From Prosthecobacter sp. (GTDB taxonomy: Bacteria > Verrucomicrobiota > Verrucomicrobiia > Verrucomicrobiales > Verrucomicrobiaceae), in NCBI RefSeq assembly GCF_029946185.1, contig NZ_JAQSEA010000137.1:1-40674 (forward strand): 40,674 nucleotides of DNA, written 5' to 3'. The notes under the pieces are model-generated. The model worked only from the letters and a program-made list of their open reading frames with translations. It had not been told where the DNA came from and did not search any database. Positions 7,042-14,713 of the stretch are shown one piece after another; position 1 is the first letter of the stretch, and every line of letters begins with the position of its first letter. Position numbers and translations under genes: made by a program.

Positions 7042-8511
7042 TTAGGGATCAGGGGAGAACACTTCATTGCCATTCAGGCTGGTTTTGATGCCTTGATCGT
7101 GAATGGGTGAGGTCGTCACGTTGTTGCGCACAATGTTGCCCTTGGCGGCAGCGTCGAGTTCGAGTGTGCCTGAGGTATGCGTGTTGTCCGACCAGATCCA
7201 ACCGCTGGCCTTGAGCAGCTGATTACCGGGGCTGCGAAAGGTGTTGCCACGAATGGTGATGTGCGAAGATTTCATGTCAGCCGCAGGGACATTGGTGAGC
7301 TTTCCTTCGCAGACGTTGTCGGCAACCACGATATCTGAAATGGTCGTCATCATGGGAATCCTGCGATCATACAATTGAACATCTCCGTCCAACACATTGC
7401 CGGTCAAAGTAATGGCCTCATACTTGCAGCCGAGCGATTCGGGGCGCGTCTCAAAGCTGACCGTGAGTTTGGCAGCGGCCGTCTGATTGCGAAACACATT
7501 TCCGGTCACGCTGACGTGAGAGACGGTGGTGACGAGAGGCAGCGGTTCAGTGCGAAACAGCAGGCATGTCCCCCACCTATTCGTAGCCTTCCCAGCAACG
7601 GGTTCGACGATGTTGCCGGTGACGGTGATGTGATGCGAGCCTTCGGTGATGTTGATTCCGGTGCGCAGGAAGAACACCTGATTGTCGCAGATGCGGACAT
7701 TGCGTGAACCAAAGATCACCTGCGGTCCGTCTTCGCAATTGATGATGTAATTATCCGCAATGAGGCCACCATTGCACTCCGCGAGTTCGACCGCTTTGTT
7801 GCCACAGGTGTCGATCATGTTGTGATGCACCTGCCAGTTCTTGAACTGTGAGGCCTGGCGTTCCGGAAGGCCGTAAAATTGTTTACCCGCTCCGGCTTTG
7901 CTTGCGACCTTGGCTTCTTCGGCAGGAATGACGTACTTGGCCTGATACATGTTCGATGCGGGCTTGGTGCAGCCCGCCGCCTGCTTGGAGTCATAGATCC
8001 AGCAATTGCGAACGGTGATGTTGTCGCAGGAGAGGAGCATTGATTCGGGTTCGTCCAGGCGTGCGTTGAAGCCCATGATTGAACCGCCGCCGATGAGCTT
8101 GTCGTTGCCGGTGTAGCGCAGGTTTTCGATCACTACATTGTTTGCGGGCACCTTGGCTGAACCGATGCGCATGGGGAAGTATCGGATCGGATGGGGTGGG
8201 GTTTTGGGGTCCAGATAGATGTGTGTGGCGTAGCCTTGGCCGCGCAGGGTCACATTGCTTTTGATGATCACGGTTTCATCCCCGGCCTTGCGGGAGAGTT
8301 TGAAGGCGCCTGCGCCAAGAATCACGGTGCCGCCACCGGCGGATGAGACTTTGTCGATCGCCTGCTGCAGGACGTCATCGGCCAAAGCATCTGCTCCTGG
8401 CGCGGGCACTTGCAGGCCGAAGGCGGTTTCGGCTGGTGAAGCCCCTTGGGCAAGTGCACCGCCTTGGATTACGAACAGACAGAGGAGAGTTAGAATTGAG
8501 ATCGGTTTCAT
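7042..8511 (-). CDS. Exported right-handed parallel beta-helix protein (pectate-lyase-like fold)
   Basis: From ATG 8511 the protein has 489 residues, with signal peptide MKPISILTLLCLFVIQGGALA. The first strand region ADDVLQQAIDKVSSAGGGTV followed by ILGAGAFKLS and VTLRGQGYATHIYLD is the classic opening of pectate-lyase-like helices, and the body repeats short coils such as NVVIENLRYTG, NITVRNCWIYDS, HHITVTGNIVEP and VSVTGNVFRNQ. Such proteins bind or cleave acidic polysaccharides, but no catalytic set is recognisable. An in-frame ATG at 8535 would overlap the RraA-like gene; the later start leaves 17 bases and a proper signal peptide. It lies between the RraA-like gene and the sialidase, so it probably handles the same extracellular glycan. 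Confidence 0.85.
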   Translation of the reverse strand: MKPISILTLLCLFVIQGGALAQGASPAETAFGLQVPAPGADALADDVLQQAIDKVSSAGGGTVILGAGAFKLSRKAGDETVIIKSNVTLRGQGYATHIYLDPKTPPHPIRYFPMRIGSAKVPANNVVIENLRYTGNDKLIGGGSIMGFNARLDEPESMLLSCDNITVRNCWIYDSKQAAGCTKPASNMYQAKYVIPAEEAKVASKAGAGKQFYGLPERQASQFKNWQVHHNMIDTCGNKAVELAECNGGLIADNYIINCEDGPQVIFGSRNVRICDNQVFFLRTGINITEGSHHITVTGNIVEPVAGKATNRWGTCLLFRTEPLPLVTTVSHVSVTGNVFRNQTAAAKLTVSFETRPESLGCKYEAITLTGNVLDGDVQLYDRRIPMMTTISDIVVADNVCEGKLTNVPAADMKSSHITIRGNTFRSPGNQLLKASGWIWSDNTHTSGTLELDAAAKGNIVRNNVTTSPIHDQGIKTSLNGNEVFSPDP

Positions 8512-8528
8512 GAGTGGTTCCAGATGAG

Positions 8529-9329
8529 CTACCATTCACCTTCGCGTTGGAATTTGGCTTTGGCGTTTTTGCCGAACTGCGCACCGGCAGCGGCGAGATT
8601 GGCGAGCACTTCAGCGCTGCTGAGACCGGCACTGCCACGTGCGGCGGGGATGACGGTGAGGCATTCGTTGGAGTCCATGAAACGGGAGGCTTCGAGGATT
8701 TGCGGCTGGGCTTCGGGCTCGATGACGAGAAAGCCGTGCTTGTCAGCGTGAATGAGATCGCCGGGAGTCACTTTGCGGCCGAAGACTTCGACTTCGCAAT
8801 TCCAGCGCACGGGGTGGACGTGTGCATGACCGACGCAGAAGCGACGGGCCAGGGCTTTGAAACCAGCGTTGGTCATTTCATCGACATCGCGGATCGCGCC
8901 ATCGACAATGGTGCCCACGCAGCCGAGAGCGCGGTGCATGTTGCTGTTCACCTCGCCCCAGAAGGAGCCAATGGTGCGGGGCTTGTCGAGATCTTGCACG
9001 CAGACGATTTTGGGTCCGGGGATGCCCGCCACGTAACTGCGGTATTCATTCCACGCGTTCGAATTGACTTCGCGATGAGCTTTGTTGCTTGGCTCCACCA
9101 CGACGGTGACGGCGTAACCGACCATGGGCCCCATCTGCGGCATGAAATCGCGGGTTTCTTCGAGGTTGAAACCGTCGGCGGCGGGATCGCGTTTGGTGAT
9201 CTGCTCCCAGCCATTGTAGATGGTGGGTGTGTTCCAGCGTTTGAGTTGAAGGAGGTCGGAATGGGGAAGCATGAGATGCGAAGGGTGGGACATCATGAAC
9301 GGTGCGACACTTGAAATCTCTGTGGTCAT
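8529..9329 (-). CDS. RraA-like protein (HMG/CHA aldolase superfamily)
   Basis: This 266-residue protein belongs to the RraA / 4-hydroxy-4-methyl-2-oxoglutarate aldolase superfamily, often mislabelled as dimethylmenaquinone methyltransferase. The conserved core is present: WGEVNSNMHRALGCVGTIVD (124-143), then GAIRDVDEM with R147 and D148, and TPGDLIHADKHGFLVIEP (189-206) with D191 and D196, which in active aldolases bind the metal and pyruvate. It may split or form keto acids from sugar breakdown. No export signal is seen. It heads the minus-strand glycan operon, divergent from the GntR/LacI-type regulator. The first start (9329) is only 5 bases from a 19-base palindrome; the in-frame ATGs at 9296 and 9272 are alternatives, and the family core begins near LLQLKRWNTPTIYNGW (26-41). 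Confidence 0.88.
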   Translation of the reverse strand: MTTEISSVAPFMMSHPSHLMLPHSDLLQLKRWNTPTIYNGWEQITKRDPAADGFNLEETRDFMPQMGPMVGYAVTVVVEPSNKAHREVNSNAWNEYRSYVAGIPGPKIVCVQDLDKPRTIGSFWGEVNSNMHRALGCVGTIVDGAIRDVDEMTNAGFKALARRFCVGHAHVHPVRWNCEVEVFGRKVTPGDLIHADKHGFLVIEPEAQPQILEASRFMDSNECLTVIPAARGSAGLSSAEVLANLAAAGAQFGKNAKAKFQREGEW

Positions 9330-9334
9330 TTCAG

Positions 9335-9353
9335 CTTACCACGGCATGGTAAG
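9335..9353. promoter_or_regulatory. Candidate operator: CTTACCA-N5-TGGTAAG palindrome
   Basis: A perfect 7+7 inverted repeat with a 5-base centre occupies most of the 36 bases between the divergent RraA-like gene (9329) and the regulator gene (9366). The size and symmetry suit a dimeric GntR-type protein, so it is probably the autoregulatory and operon operator. Confidence 0.62.
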
Positions 9354-9365
9354 GACCTTCCGCTT

Positions 9366-10430
9366 ATGCACGCCGTTCCCCCCAGACCTTCGCTCATCAC
9401 GCATAGCGCCGACTTTTTACGCGAGGCTGTGCAGCGTGGAGAATGGCAGGAGGTGCTGCCGTCGGAGCGAACGCTTTGCACGCGGCTGCGCATCAGCCGG
9501 CCCACGCTGCGGGCAGTGCTGGCACAACTGGAACGAGAAGATGTGATCGGCGCGGTGGTGAACAAGCGAAGGCAGATTCTCACTCCGACCCAAACGCGTG
9601 GCAAGGTTGTGGCATCGCGTATCATCGTGCTGCTGACGCCGGTGCTGCAGCAGGCGATGCCACCGTTTGTACTTTTTTGGGTGGATACGCTGCGTGAGCT
9701 GCTGACGGAGGCGGGGTATCAACTGGAGGTGCATGCGAGTCCGCATTGCTTCGCGGCCAAACCTGCGGGTGGGTTGAAAAAAATCACGCAGCGAGTGTCT
9801 GCTGCCGCGTGGGTGTTGTTTCGATCTACTCCGGTGATGCAGCGGTGGTTTGTCGCGCAGCAACACCCGACCGTCATCGCTGGATCGTGTGCTGATGACA
9901 TGGGACTCCCGTCCGTGGATCTGGACTACCGTGCGACGTGCAGGCATGCGGCGACGATGCTGATGCAGAAGGGGCACCGCCGCATTGCGCTGCTGCTGCC
10001 AGATTCTGCACACGGTGGCGATGCAGTGAGTGCGCAGGGTTTTCGGGAAGCCTTTGCGACAAGTGACGCTGTGCCTTGCGTCTTGCCTCATCATGAAACA
10101 GCGGAGCAGGTGATCGAGAGCCTGAATGAGGCGCTAAAGCGGAAGCCTGCACCGACGGCGTTTCTTGTGGCGCGTTCGATTCACACGCTCACTGTGATGA
10201 CGCATCTACTGCGGCTGGGCCACAAGCTGCCGCGTGATTTTGCGATTGTCTCACGAGATGACGATGCGTTTCTTGAGCATGTGGTGCCGAAGGTGACGCG
10301 GTATTCTGCGGATGCGGCAAAGTTTGCGAAACGGCTGGCCAAGCTGGTGCTAGAGCTGGCGCAGACAGGGCATACGAGCACGAAGCCGGTCAGGTTGATG
10401 CCGGATCTGCGGCGTGGGGAGACGGTGTGA
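9366..10430 (+). CDS. GntR-headed regulator with LacI-type sensor domain
   Basis: This 354-residue protein joins a GntR-type winged helix (about 10-75: FLREAVQRGEWQEVLPSERT, then LRISRPTLRAVLAQLEREDV) to a periplasmic-binding-protein-like sensor (about 85-350) with typical strands ASRIIVLLTPVL, MLMQKGHRRIALLLPDSAHG and LPRDFAIVSRDDDAFLEHVV. This architecture is frequent in Verrucomicrobia and normally responds to a sugar. The gene points away from the RraA-beta-helix-sialidase-phosphodiesterase run, with a shared 36-base spacer containing a perfect palindrome, so it most likely represses or activates that operon in response to a glycan breakdown product. The ligand is unknown. Confidence 0.88.
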   Translation: MHAVPPRPSLITHSADFLREAVQRGEWQEVLPSERTLCTRLRISRPTLRAVLAQLEREDVIGAVVNKRRQILTPTQTRGKVVASRIIVLLTPVLQQAMPPFVLFWVDTLRELLTEAGYQLEVHASPHCFAAKPAGGLKKITQRVSAAAWVLFRSTPVMQRWFVAQQHPTVIAGSCADDMGLPSVDLDYRATCRHAATMLMQKGHRRIALLLPDSAHGGDAVSAQGFREAFATSDAVPCVLPHHETAEQVIESLNEALKRKPAPTAFLVARSIHTLTVMTHLLRLGHKLPRDFAIVSRDDDAFLEHVVPKVTRYSADAAKFAKRLAKLVLELAQTGHTSTKPVRLMPDLRRGETV

Positions 10431-10570
10431 CGGAATTGCCAAAGAGGCTAAATATTCACCTCACATCATTCATGATCGTAAGGGGCATGCAGACCATTGG
10501 TGCCGAAGGCTGGCGCAGAAGTTTCGCGCACAGTGTTTGAGTGATCTCAGTTTGAGCGACTGCCCAGAAA

Positions 10571-10590
10571 CCGCACAGAGGACTGTGCGG
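10571..10590. terminator. Hairpin between convergent genes
   Basis: CCGCACAG (10571-10578) pairs perfectly with CTGTGCGG (10583-10590) around the loop AGGA. It lies in the 234-base gap between the regulator gene ending at 10430 and the minus-strand delta-prime gene ending at 10665, where a two-way terminator is expected. No T-run follows on either side, so termination may need Rho or may not be its role. The rest of the gap shows nothing I recognise. Confidence 0.45.
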
Positions 10591-10664
10591 ACCACTGTGC
10601 TGTCGCATTCGCGAAGCGCCTGGCTATTGCTCAACGCTGGAATAACAATGTCAGAGACCAGCAG

Positions 10665-11660
10665 CTACGCACCGAAGGCTTCGATGAAGCTTACTTCGAG
10701 GGCGAGGCCTTCGTTGACGTTGGTGTGGAGGTGGCTTTCGAGCTGGCGCAGGACGCGGATGCGTTTGGCGACGTCGCCGGGTTCCCATTTGGTGGCGAGG
10801 GCGGCGGTGGCTTCTTGAAACTTGGGAAGGTCGAGATGCTCGGCACCAGCCTGCTGGCGAGCGACATCGCCCATCCAGGAGAGGAGGAGTTCCATGAGCG
10901 AGGTGCGCTGCTGGAGGTAATCGGCCTCGATCTGGGCTTCGACTTGTTCTTCGCGCTGTTTGAGCCAGGCGCCGTCGGTGGTCTTGGCGTAGTGGTCCTG
11001 TTCGCGTTCGAAGTCGGCTTCCTGCTCCTTTTTGATCGCGTCTTTCAGGTCTCCGAGGATCTCCTCGAAGTCCTTTTTCAGCGAGAGTGCCGCCGAAATG
11101 CTGCCGCTTTCTTTTTTGGACATCTGCTTGAGCACGTAGAGGAGCTTGCCCTCGTGCTCGGTGAAGATGCGTGCGCCGTCGGGAGGCATCAGCGCGACTT
11201 CGAGAACGCGGGACTGGATGGTGGGCAGCAGTTGCTGGGGCTGGGTGCTTAGCAGCAAGAGGAGAGTGTTCGGCGGCGGCTCTTCGAGCGTTTTGAGGAA
11301 GGCGTTCTGCGCCTGGGCGTTCATGCGCTCAGCATCGACGATGACTGCGAGCTTCCAGCCGTTGGGCGCGGCGGTGCGGTGGATCATCTTTTCCAGGAAG
11401 CGGATGGTACCGGGATCGTCGCCATCATCACCAATGGTGATGCGGCGTGATTTGCTCTGCGGGCGGAGGACGATGGCCCCCTGCCCTTCCCAGGCTTCGA
11501 GTGTGCCCATTTTGGTGCCGACCATGAGGTCCAGGACTTTGGCGGCGAAGACTTCATGCTGCGCCTCTTTGGGACCGGTGATCAGGTAGGCGTGACCGAG
11601 GCGGCCGTTGTCACGTGCGCGGGCGAGGAGTTCAAGGGCATGGTCAGCTTTGAATGGCAT
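10665..11660 (-). CDS. holB: DNA polymerase III delta-prime subunit
   Basis: This 331-residue protein is a clamp-loader AAA+ subunit. The opening ARDNGRLGHAYLITGP (about 15-30), the Walker-B-like region WKLAVIVDAERMNAQAQNAF (102-121), LKTLEEPPPNTLLLLLSTQP and the LLPTIQSRVL run are characteristic. The P-loop is degenerate (TGPKEAQHE in place of a GKT loop), as expected for a delta-prime subunit that does not bind ATP, and distinguishes it from DnaX. There is a long charged, probably coiled-coil stretch at about 195-250 (EEILGDLKDAIKKEQEADFE). It acts in the cytoplasm by opening and loading the sliding clamp. It follows tmk in the same direction, a common gene order, but here an exported protein gene lies between them. 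Confidence 0.88.
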   Translation of the reverse strand: MPFKADHALELLARARDNGRLGHAYLITGPKEAQHEVFAAKVLDLMVGTKMGTLEAWEGQGAIVLRPQSKSRRITIGDDGDDPGTIRFLEKMIHRTAAPNGWKLAVIVDAERMNAQAQNAFLKTLEEPPPNTLLLLLSTQPQQLLPTIQSRVLEVALMPPDGARIFTEHEGKLLYVLKQMSKKESGSISAALSLKKDFEEILGDLKDAIKKEQEADFEREQDHYAKTTDGAWLKQREEQVEAQIEADYLQQRTSLMELLLSWMGDVARQQAGAEHLDLPKFQEATAALATKWEPGDVAKRIRVLRQLESHLHTNVNEGLALEVSFIEAFGA

Positions 11661-11665
11661 GAAGA

Positions 11666-11710
11666 GGAATGACGAAATTCGAAGGACGAATGACGAATGA
11701 CGAATGAATC
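11666..11710. repeat. GAATGACGAA-type short tandem repeat upstream of holB
   Basis: The plus strand reads repeated units of GAATGACGAA and GACGAATGACGAATGACGAA just 6 bases upstream of the delta-prime start codon. A shorter copy of the same pattern lies before guaA (14677-14704), in the same orientation relative to the gene. The remaining bases to 11814 show nothing I recognise. Confidence 0.55.
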
Positions 11711-11814
11711 AGGCCTTGGCTGGCTCGAATGGGTTCGCCACGCATCTGAAAGACTTTGACCTACTCGACTTCCGTCCCTGTGCAACTGGCAGCTAAGCCG
11801 TGTAAGCAGAGGGG

Positions 11815-12438
11815 TCATTCGTAGTGCAGTCGTTCGGTCAGGCTGGCCTCCGAAGGACCAAACCACGCCTCCAGCTTGTTCTTGAACTTCAGGAACATCG
11901 TCGTCACCGGCTTGTCCGGGGCTGTCCGCACCGAGAGTTCGACCGCGCCTGAAGGCAGCAACCGCCATGTGAAAGTGGCCACTTTCTGGCCTCCCCGAAC
12001 GTGGTCACCGGTGCCATCCTTCTCGAATTTCCACTTCGTCATGGCGGCTGTCAGCCACGTCTTGCCGACAAACCAGCGTAGTTCGGGCATCTCGGCTCCC
12101 GCCGCCTGCTTGCCAGCATTGGCCGCCGCGACTGCAGTCGCCTGTGTCGGCGTGCGTTTCCCCGTCTTTGCAAAGGCGATCTGCTGATTCATCGTCGTGA
12201 TCTCCGCCTGTACCAAATTCACCCCAACCAGATTCCCGGCACGCGAAAAGGTGTCTCGCAGCTTCTCCAGCTCCACCAGATATTTGTCCCTCAGCGGCGC
12301 CGTTTCCCGCTCCACAGCCCCCTGATAAGAAATCTGCAGCTTGTCAAACTCTGCAACGCCACCGTCAGCAGCAGCAACTGGACACACGATCCCGCAGGTC
12401 AATAACATCAAAAAAATGAACATCTTCATAGTCAGCAT
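11815..12438 (-). CDS. Exported protein of unknown function
   Basis: From ATG 12438 the product has 207 residues, with a hydrophobic signal (MLTMKMFIFLMLLTCGIVCP, cleavage likely after VAAA). A mature helical segment follows (about 30-85, KLQISYQGAVERETAPLRDK through LRDTFSRAGNLVGVNLVQAE), probably a coiled coil, then an Ala-rich linker. The C-terminal half reads like a small beta barrel with W-x-F-x-x-D-G-T (KWKFEKDGTGDHV) and FTWRLLPSGAVEL. Proteins of this two-part shape are common in Verrucomicrobia and Planctomycetes, but I know no function. Starts at 12429 (ATG) and 12465 (TTG) are also possible. It sits between tmk (39 to 66 bases away) and the delta-prime gene although unrelated to either. 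Confidence 0.75.
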   Translation of the reverse strand: MLTMKMFIFLMLLTCGIVCPVAAADGGVAEFDKLQISYQGAVERETAPLRDKYLVELEKLRDTFSRAGNLVGVNLVQAEITTMNQQIAFAKTGKRTPTQATAVAAANAGKQAAGAEMPELRWFVGKTWLTAAMTKWKFEKDGTGDHVRGGQKVATFTWRLLPSGAVELSVRTAPDKPVTTMFLKFKNKLEAWFGPSEASLTERLHYE

Positions 12439-12504
12439 TTGACTGAAAATGAACCTTACCCGCAATCCTAAACCGACTTAATTTTTGAGTCCGAGGGAGG
12501 GGCC

Positions 12505-13134
12505 TCACGTCAACCGTGTGGAAACGCGCTCCCAAACTGCCTCATGCACAGACTCGAGCGAGGCTCCGGCATCAATGATCTGGATGCGCTGCGGCTCTGC
12601 CTGAGCGACATCGAGATAGCCTTGGCGCACTTTTTGGAAAAAGGACTGGGGCTGGCTTTCCATTCGGTCCAACTCTCGGCCGCTTTGATGAATGCGCTGC
12701 CAGGCGTTGGCGCTGTCCATGTCGAGCACGAGCGTGAGGTGCGGCAAGGTGCCACCAATGGCGAGGTGATTGATGGCGCGCACGCTTTCCAGCGGGAGAC
12801 CACGGGCAATGCCCTGATAGACGGTGGTGGAGTCGAGGAAGCGGTCGAGGATGACAAAGGTACCGGCCTCAAGCAGCGGGCGGATTTTTTCGCGGACGAG
12901 CTGGGCGCGGCTGGCGGCGAAGAGCAGGAGCTCGGTCTCCGCGGTCATGGCCGCGCCCTCTTTGGCGTGCTGGAGGAGATGACGGATGCTTTCGCCCAGC
13001 TCTGTGCCGCCGGGCTCACGCAGCACGACGACACTGCGACCCGCGGCTTCGAGCCGGGTGCGAAGCAGGGCGATCTGCGTGGACTTGCCGCAGCCTTCGG
13101 AGCCTTCGAATGAGAGAAGGAAGCCTGCGCTCAT
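12505..13134 (-). CDS. tmk: Thymidylate kinase
   Basis: This 209-residue protein makes dTDP from dTMP and ATP. The P-loop FEGSEGCGKST lies at about 8-18, the dTMP-binding segment is REPGGTELGESIRHLL, and the DR motif is DRFLDSTTVYQGIARGLP. A basic LID appears as SGRELDRMESQ. Length matches the family. I took ATG 13134 because it lies 4 bases past the guaA stop with GGGAG in front of it, and because the upstream in-frame extension to 13191 lies inside guaA and adds no family sequence. It is transcribed after guaB and guaA, making a nucleotide-synthesis run. Confidence 0.93.
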   Translation of the reverse strand: MSAGFLLSFEGSEGCGKSTQIALLRTRLEAAGRSVVVLREPGGTELGESIRHLLQHAKEGAAMTAETELLLFAASRAQLVREKIRPLLEAGTFVILDRFLDSTTVYQGIARGLPLESVRAINHLAIGGTLPHLTLVLDMDSANAWQRIHQSGRELDRMESQPQSFFQKVRQGYLDVAQAEPQRIQIIDAGASLESVHEAVWERVSTRLT

Positions 13135-13138
13135 GGCA

Positions 13139-14659
13139 TCACTCCCACTCGATGCTGGCGGGTGGCTTGGTGCTGATGTCGTAAAGCACACGGTTCACGC
13201 CTTTGACGCTGTTGAGGATCTTGTTGGAGGCGTTGCGCAGCACGGAGTAGGGCAGCTCGACCCAGTCGGCGGTCATGGCGTCTTCGCTGATGACGGCACG
13301 GAGGGAGATGGCCTGCTCGTAGCTGCGTTCGTCGCCTTTGACGCCAACGGTTTTGACGGGAAGCAGCGCGGCGTAAGCCTGCCAGGTGCGCTCATACCAG
13401 CCGCTACGGCGGAGTTCGGCGATGAAGATGGAGTCCGCATGCTGGGTGGTGGCCACACGCTCGGGGGTAATCTCACCGGGAATGCGAACCGCGAGGCCTG
13501 GGCCTGGGAATGGATGACGCCATAGAGCCTGGTGCGGGATGCCGAGGCTGGCTCCGAGGGCGCGGACTTCGTCTTTGAAGAGTTCCGCGAGGGGCTCGAG
13601 CACCTTGCCCTGCGCCTTGAGTTCCATGATCTTATCAACGCGGTTATGGTGCGTCTTGATCTTGCTGGCGATGCTGCCGCTGGTGGCGCTTTCGATGACG
13701 TCGGGATAGAGCGTGCCTTGCGCGAGAAGCTCGACGTTGTCGGCGACCTTCCAGAATTCTTCGACGAAGAGGGTGCCGATAATGCGGCGTTTCTGCTCAG
13801 GATCGGTGACGCCTTTGAGAGCACCGAGGAAGATTTCGCTGGCGTCGATCTGCTCGATGGGGACGCCGACTTCTGCGAAGAGTTCCTTCACTTCTGCGCC
13901 TTCATTGAGACGCATCATGCCGGTGTCGATGAAGATGCAGCGGACTTTGACGCCGGCCTTGGCAAGGAGAACGGCAAGCACTGTGCTGTCAACGCCGCCG
14001 GAGACGCCGCAGATGACTTCGCGGTTGCCGACTTCGGCTTTGATGCGCTCCAGCATCTGAGCTTTGAATTCCTGGATGTCGAACTTGGCAAGAACCGCGC
14101 CGCTGCGCGTGAGGAAGTTTTTGAGGATGGCGGTGCCTTCGTGTGAATGCGTGACCTCAGGGTGAAACTGAATGCCCCAGCAGCGGTCCGACCACTTCAG
14201 TGCCACGGGCACGGCGTCTTCATTGGTCGCGATGATCTTGGCCGTGCTGGCGAGATCGGCGCAGGTGTCGCTATGGCTCATCCAGACCTGGGACTCATGC
14301 GAGATTCCTGCAAAAAGGTCTTCGTGATCGGTGACGACGAGCTTGGCGGGGCCGTACTCGCGGGTGACGCCGGGTTTGACGGTGCCGCCGTGTTTGATGT
14401 TGAGGAGCTGCATGCCGTAGCACACGCCCAAGACGGGAACGCCGAAGGACATGAGCTTGGCGTAATCGACATCCGGCGCATCAACGTCGGATGTGCTGCG
14501 TGGACCGCCGGAGAGAATGATGGCACCGGGGGACTGCAGATTTGCGAGTTCAGCCGGGGGATAAAGGTGCGACACAAAGCCGAGCTCGCGAACGCGGCGG
14601 ACGATGAGCTGGGAGTACTGGGAGCCGTAATCGAGAACGGCGACTTCTTGGGCGGTCAT
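13139..14659 (-). CDS. guaA: GMP synthase (glutamine-hydrolysing)
   Basis: This 506-residue enzyme converts XMP to GMP using ATP and glutamine. The N-terminal class I amidotransferase domain has the nucleophile C80 in GVCYGMQLL and the H166/E168 pair in GIQFHPEVTHS. The ATP-pyrophosphatase domain has the P-loop SGGVDST (220-226), and the C-terminal dimerisation domain has WRHPFPGPGLAVRIPGEIT and ends in the family's typical IEWE. Length is normal. It follows guaB by 54 bases and precedes tmk by 4, so guanine nucleotide synthesis is one transcription unit. The gap before its ATG carries a GAATGACGAA-type repeat. Confidence 0.97.
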   Translation of the reverse strand: MTAQEVAVLDYGSQYSQLIVRRVRELGFVSHLYPPAELANLQSPGAIILSGGPRSTSDVDAPDVDYAKLMSFGVPVLGVCYGMQLLNIKHGGTVKPGVTREYGPAKLVVTDHEDLFAGISHESQVWMSHSDTCADLASTAKIIATNEDAVPVALKWSDRCWGIQFHPEVTHSHEGTAILKNFLTRSGAVLAKFDIQEFKAQMLERIKAEVGNREVICGVSGGVDSTVLAVLLAKAGVKVRCIFIDTGMMRLNEGAEVKELFAEVGVPIEQIDASEIFLGALKGVTDPEQKRRIIGTLFVEEFWKVADNVELLAQGTLYPDVIESATSGSIASKIKTHHNRVDKIMELKAQGKVLEPLAELFKDEVRALGASLGIPHQALWRHPFPGPGLAVRIPGEITPERVATTQHADSIFIAELRRSGWYERTWQAYAALLPVKTVGVKGDERSYEQAISLRAVISEDAMTADWVELPYSVLRNASNKILNSVKGVNRVLYDISTKPPASIEWE

Positions 14660-14676
14660 GAGAGAGGAGACAAAGA

Positions 14677-14704
14677 CAGAATGGCGAATGCAGAATGACG
14701 AAGG
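14677..14704. repeat. Short GAATG-GCGAATG-GAATGACGAA repeat upstream of guaA
   Basis: The plus strand reads CAGAATGGCGAATGCAGAATGACGAAGG-like units (imperfect repeats of GAATGNCGAA) in the 54 bases between guaB and guaA. The same motif, longer, stands before the delta-prime gene at 11666-11710. Confidence 0.45.
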
Positions 14705-14713
14705 CCGGAGGCA

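Noticed and set aside
10414-10818. 134-codon plus-strand frame after the GntR/LacI-type regulator
   Set aside because: It overlaps the end of the regulator and runs into the antisense of the delta-prime gene with no protein-like features.
13135-13191. Longer N terminus for thymidylate kinase
   Set aside because: The extra 19 residues lie inside guaA and do not belong to the family; ATG 13134 has GGGAG upstream.
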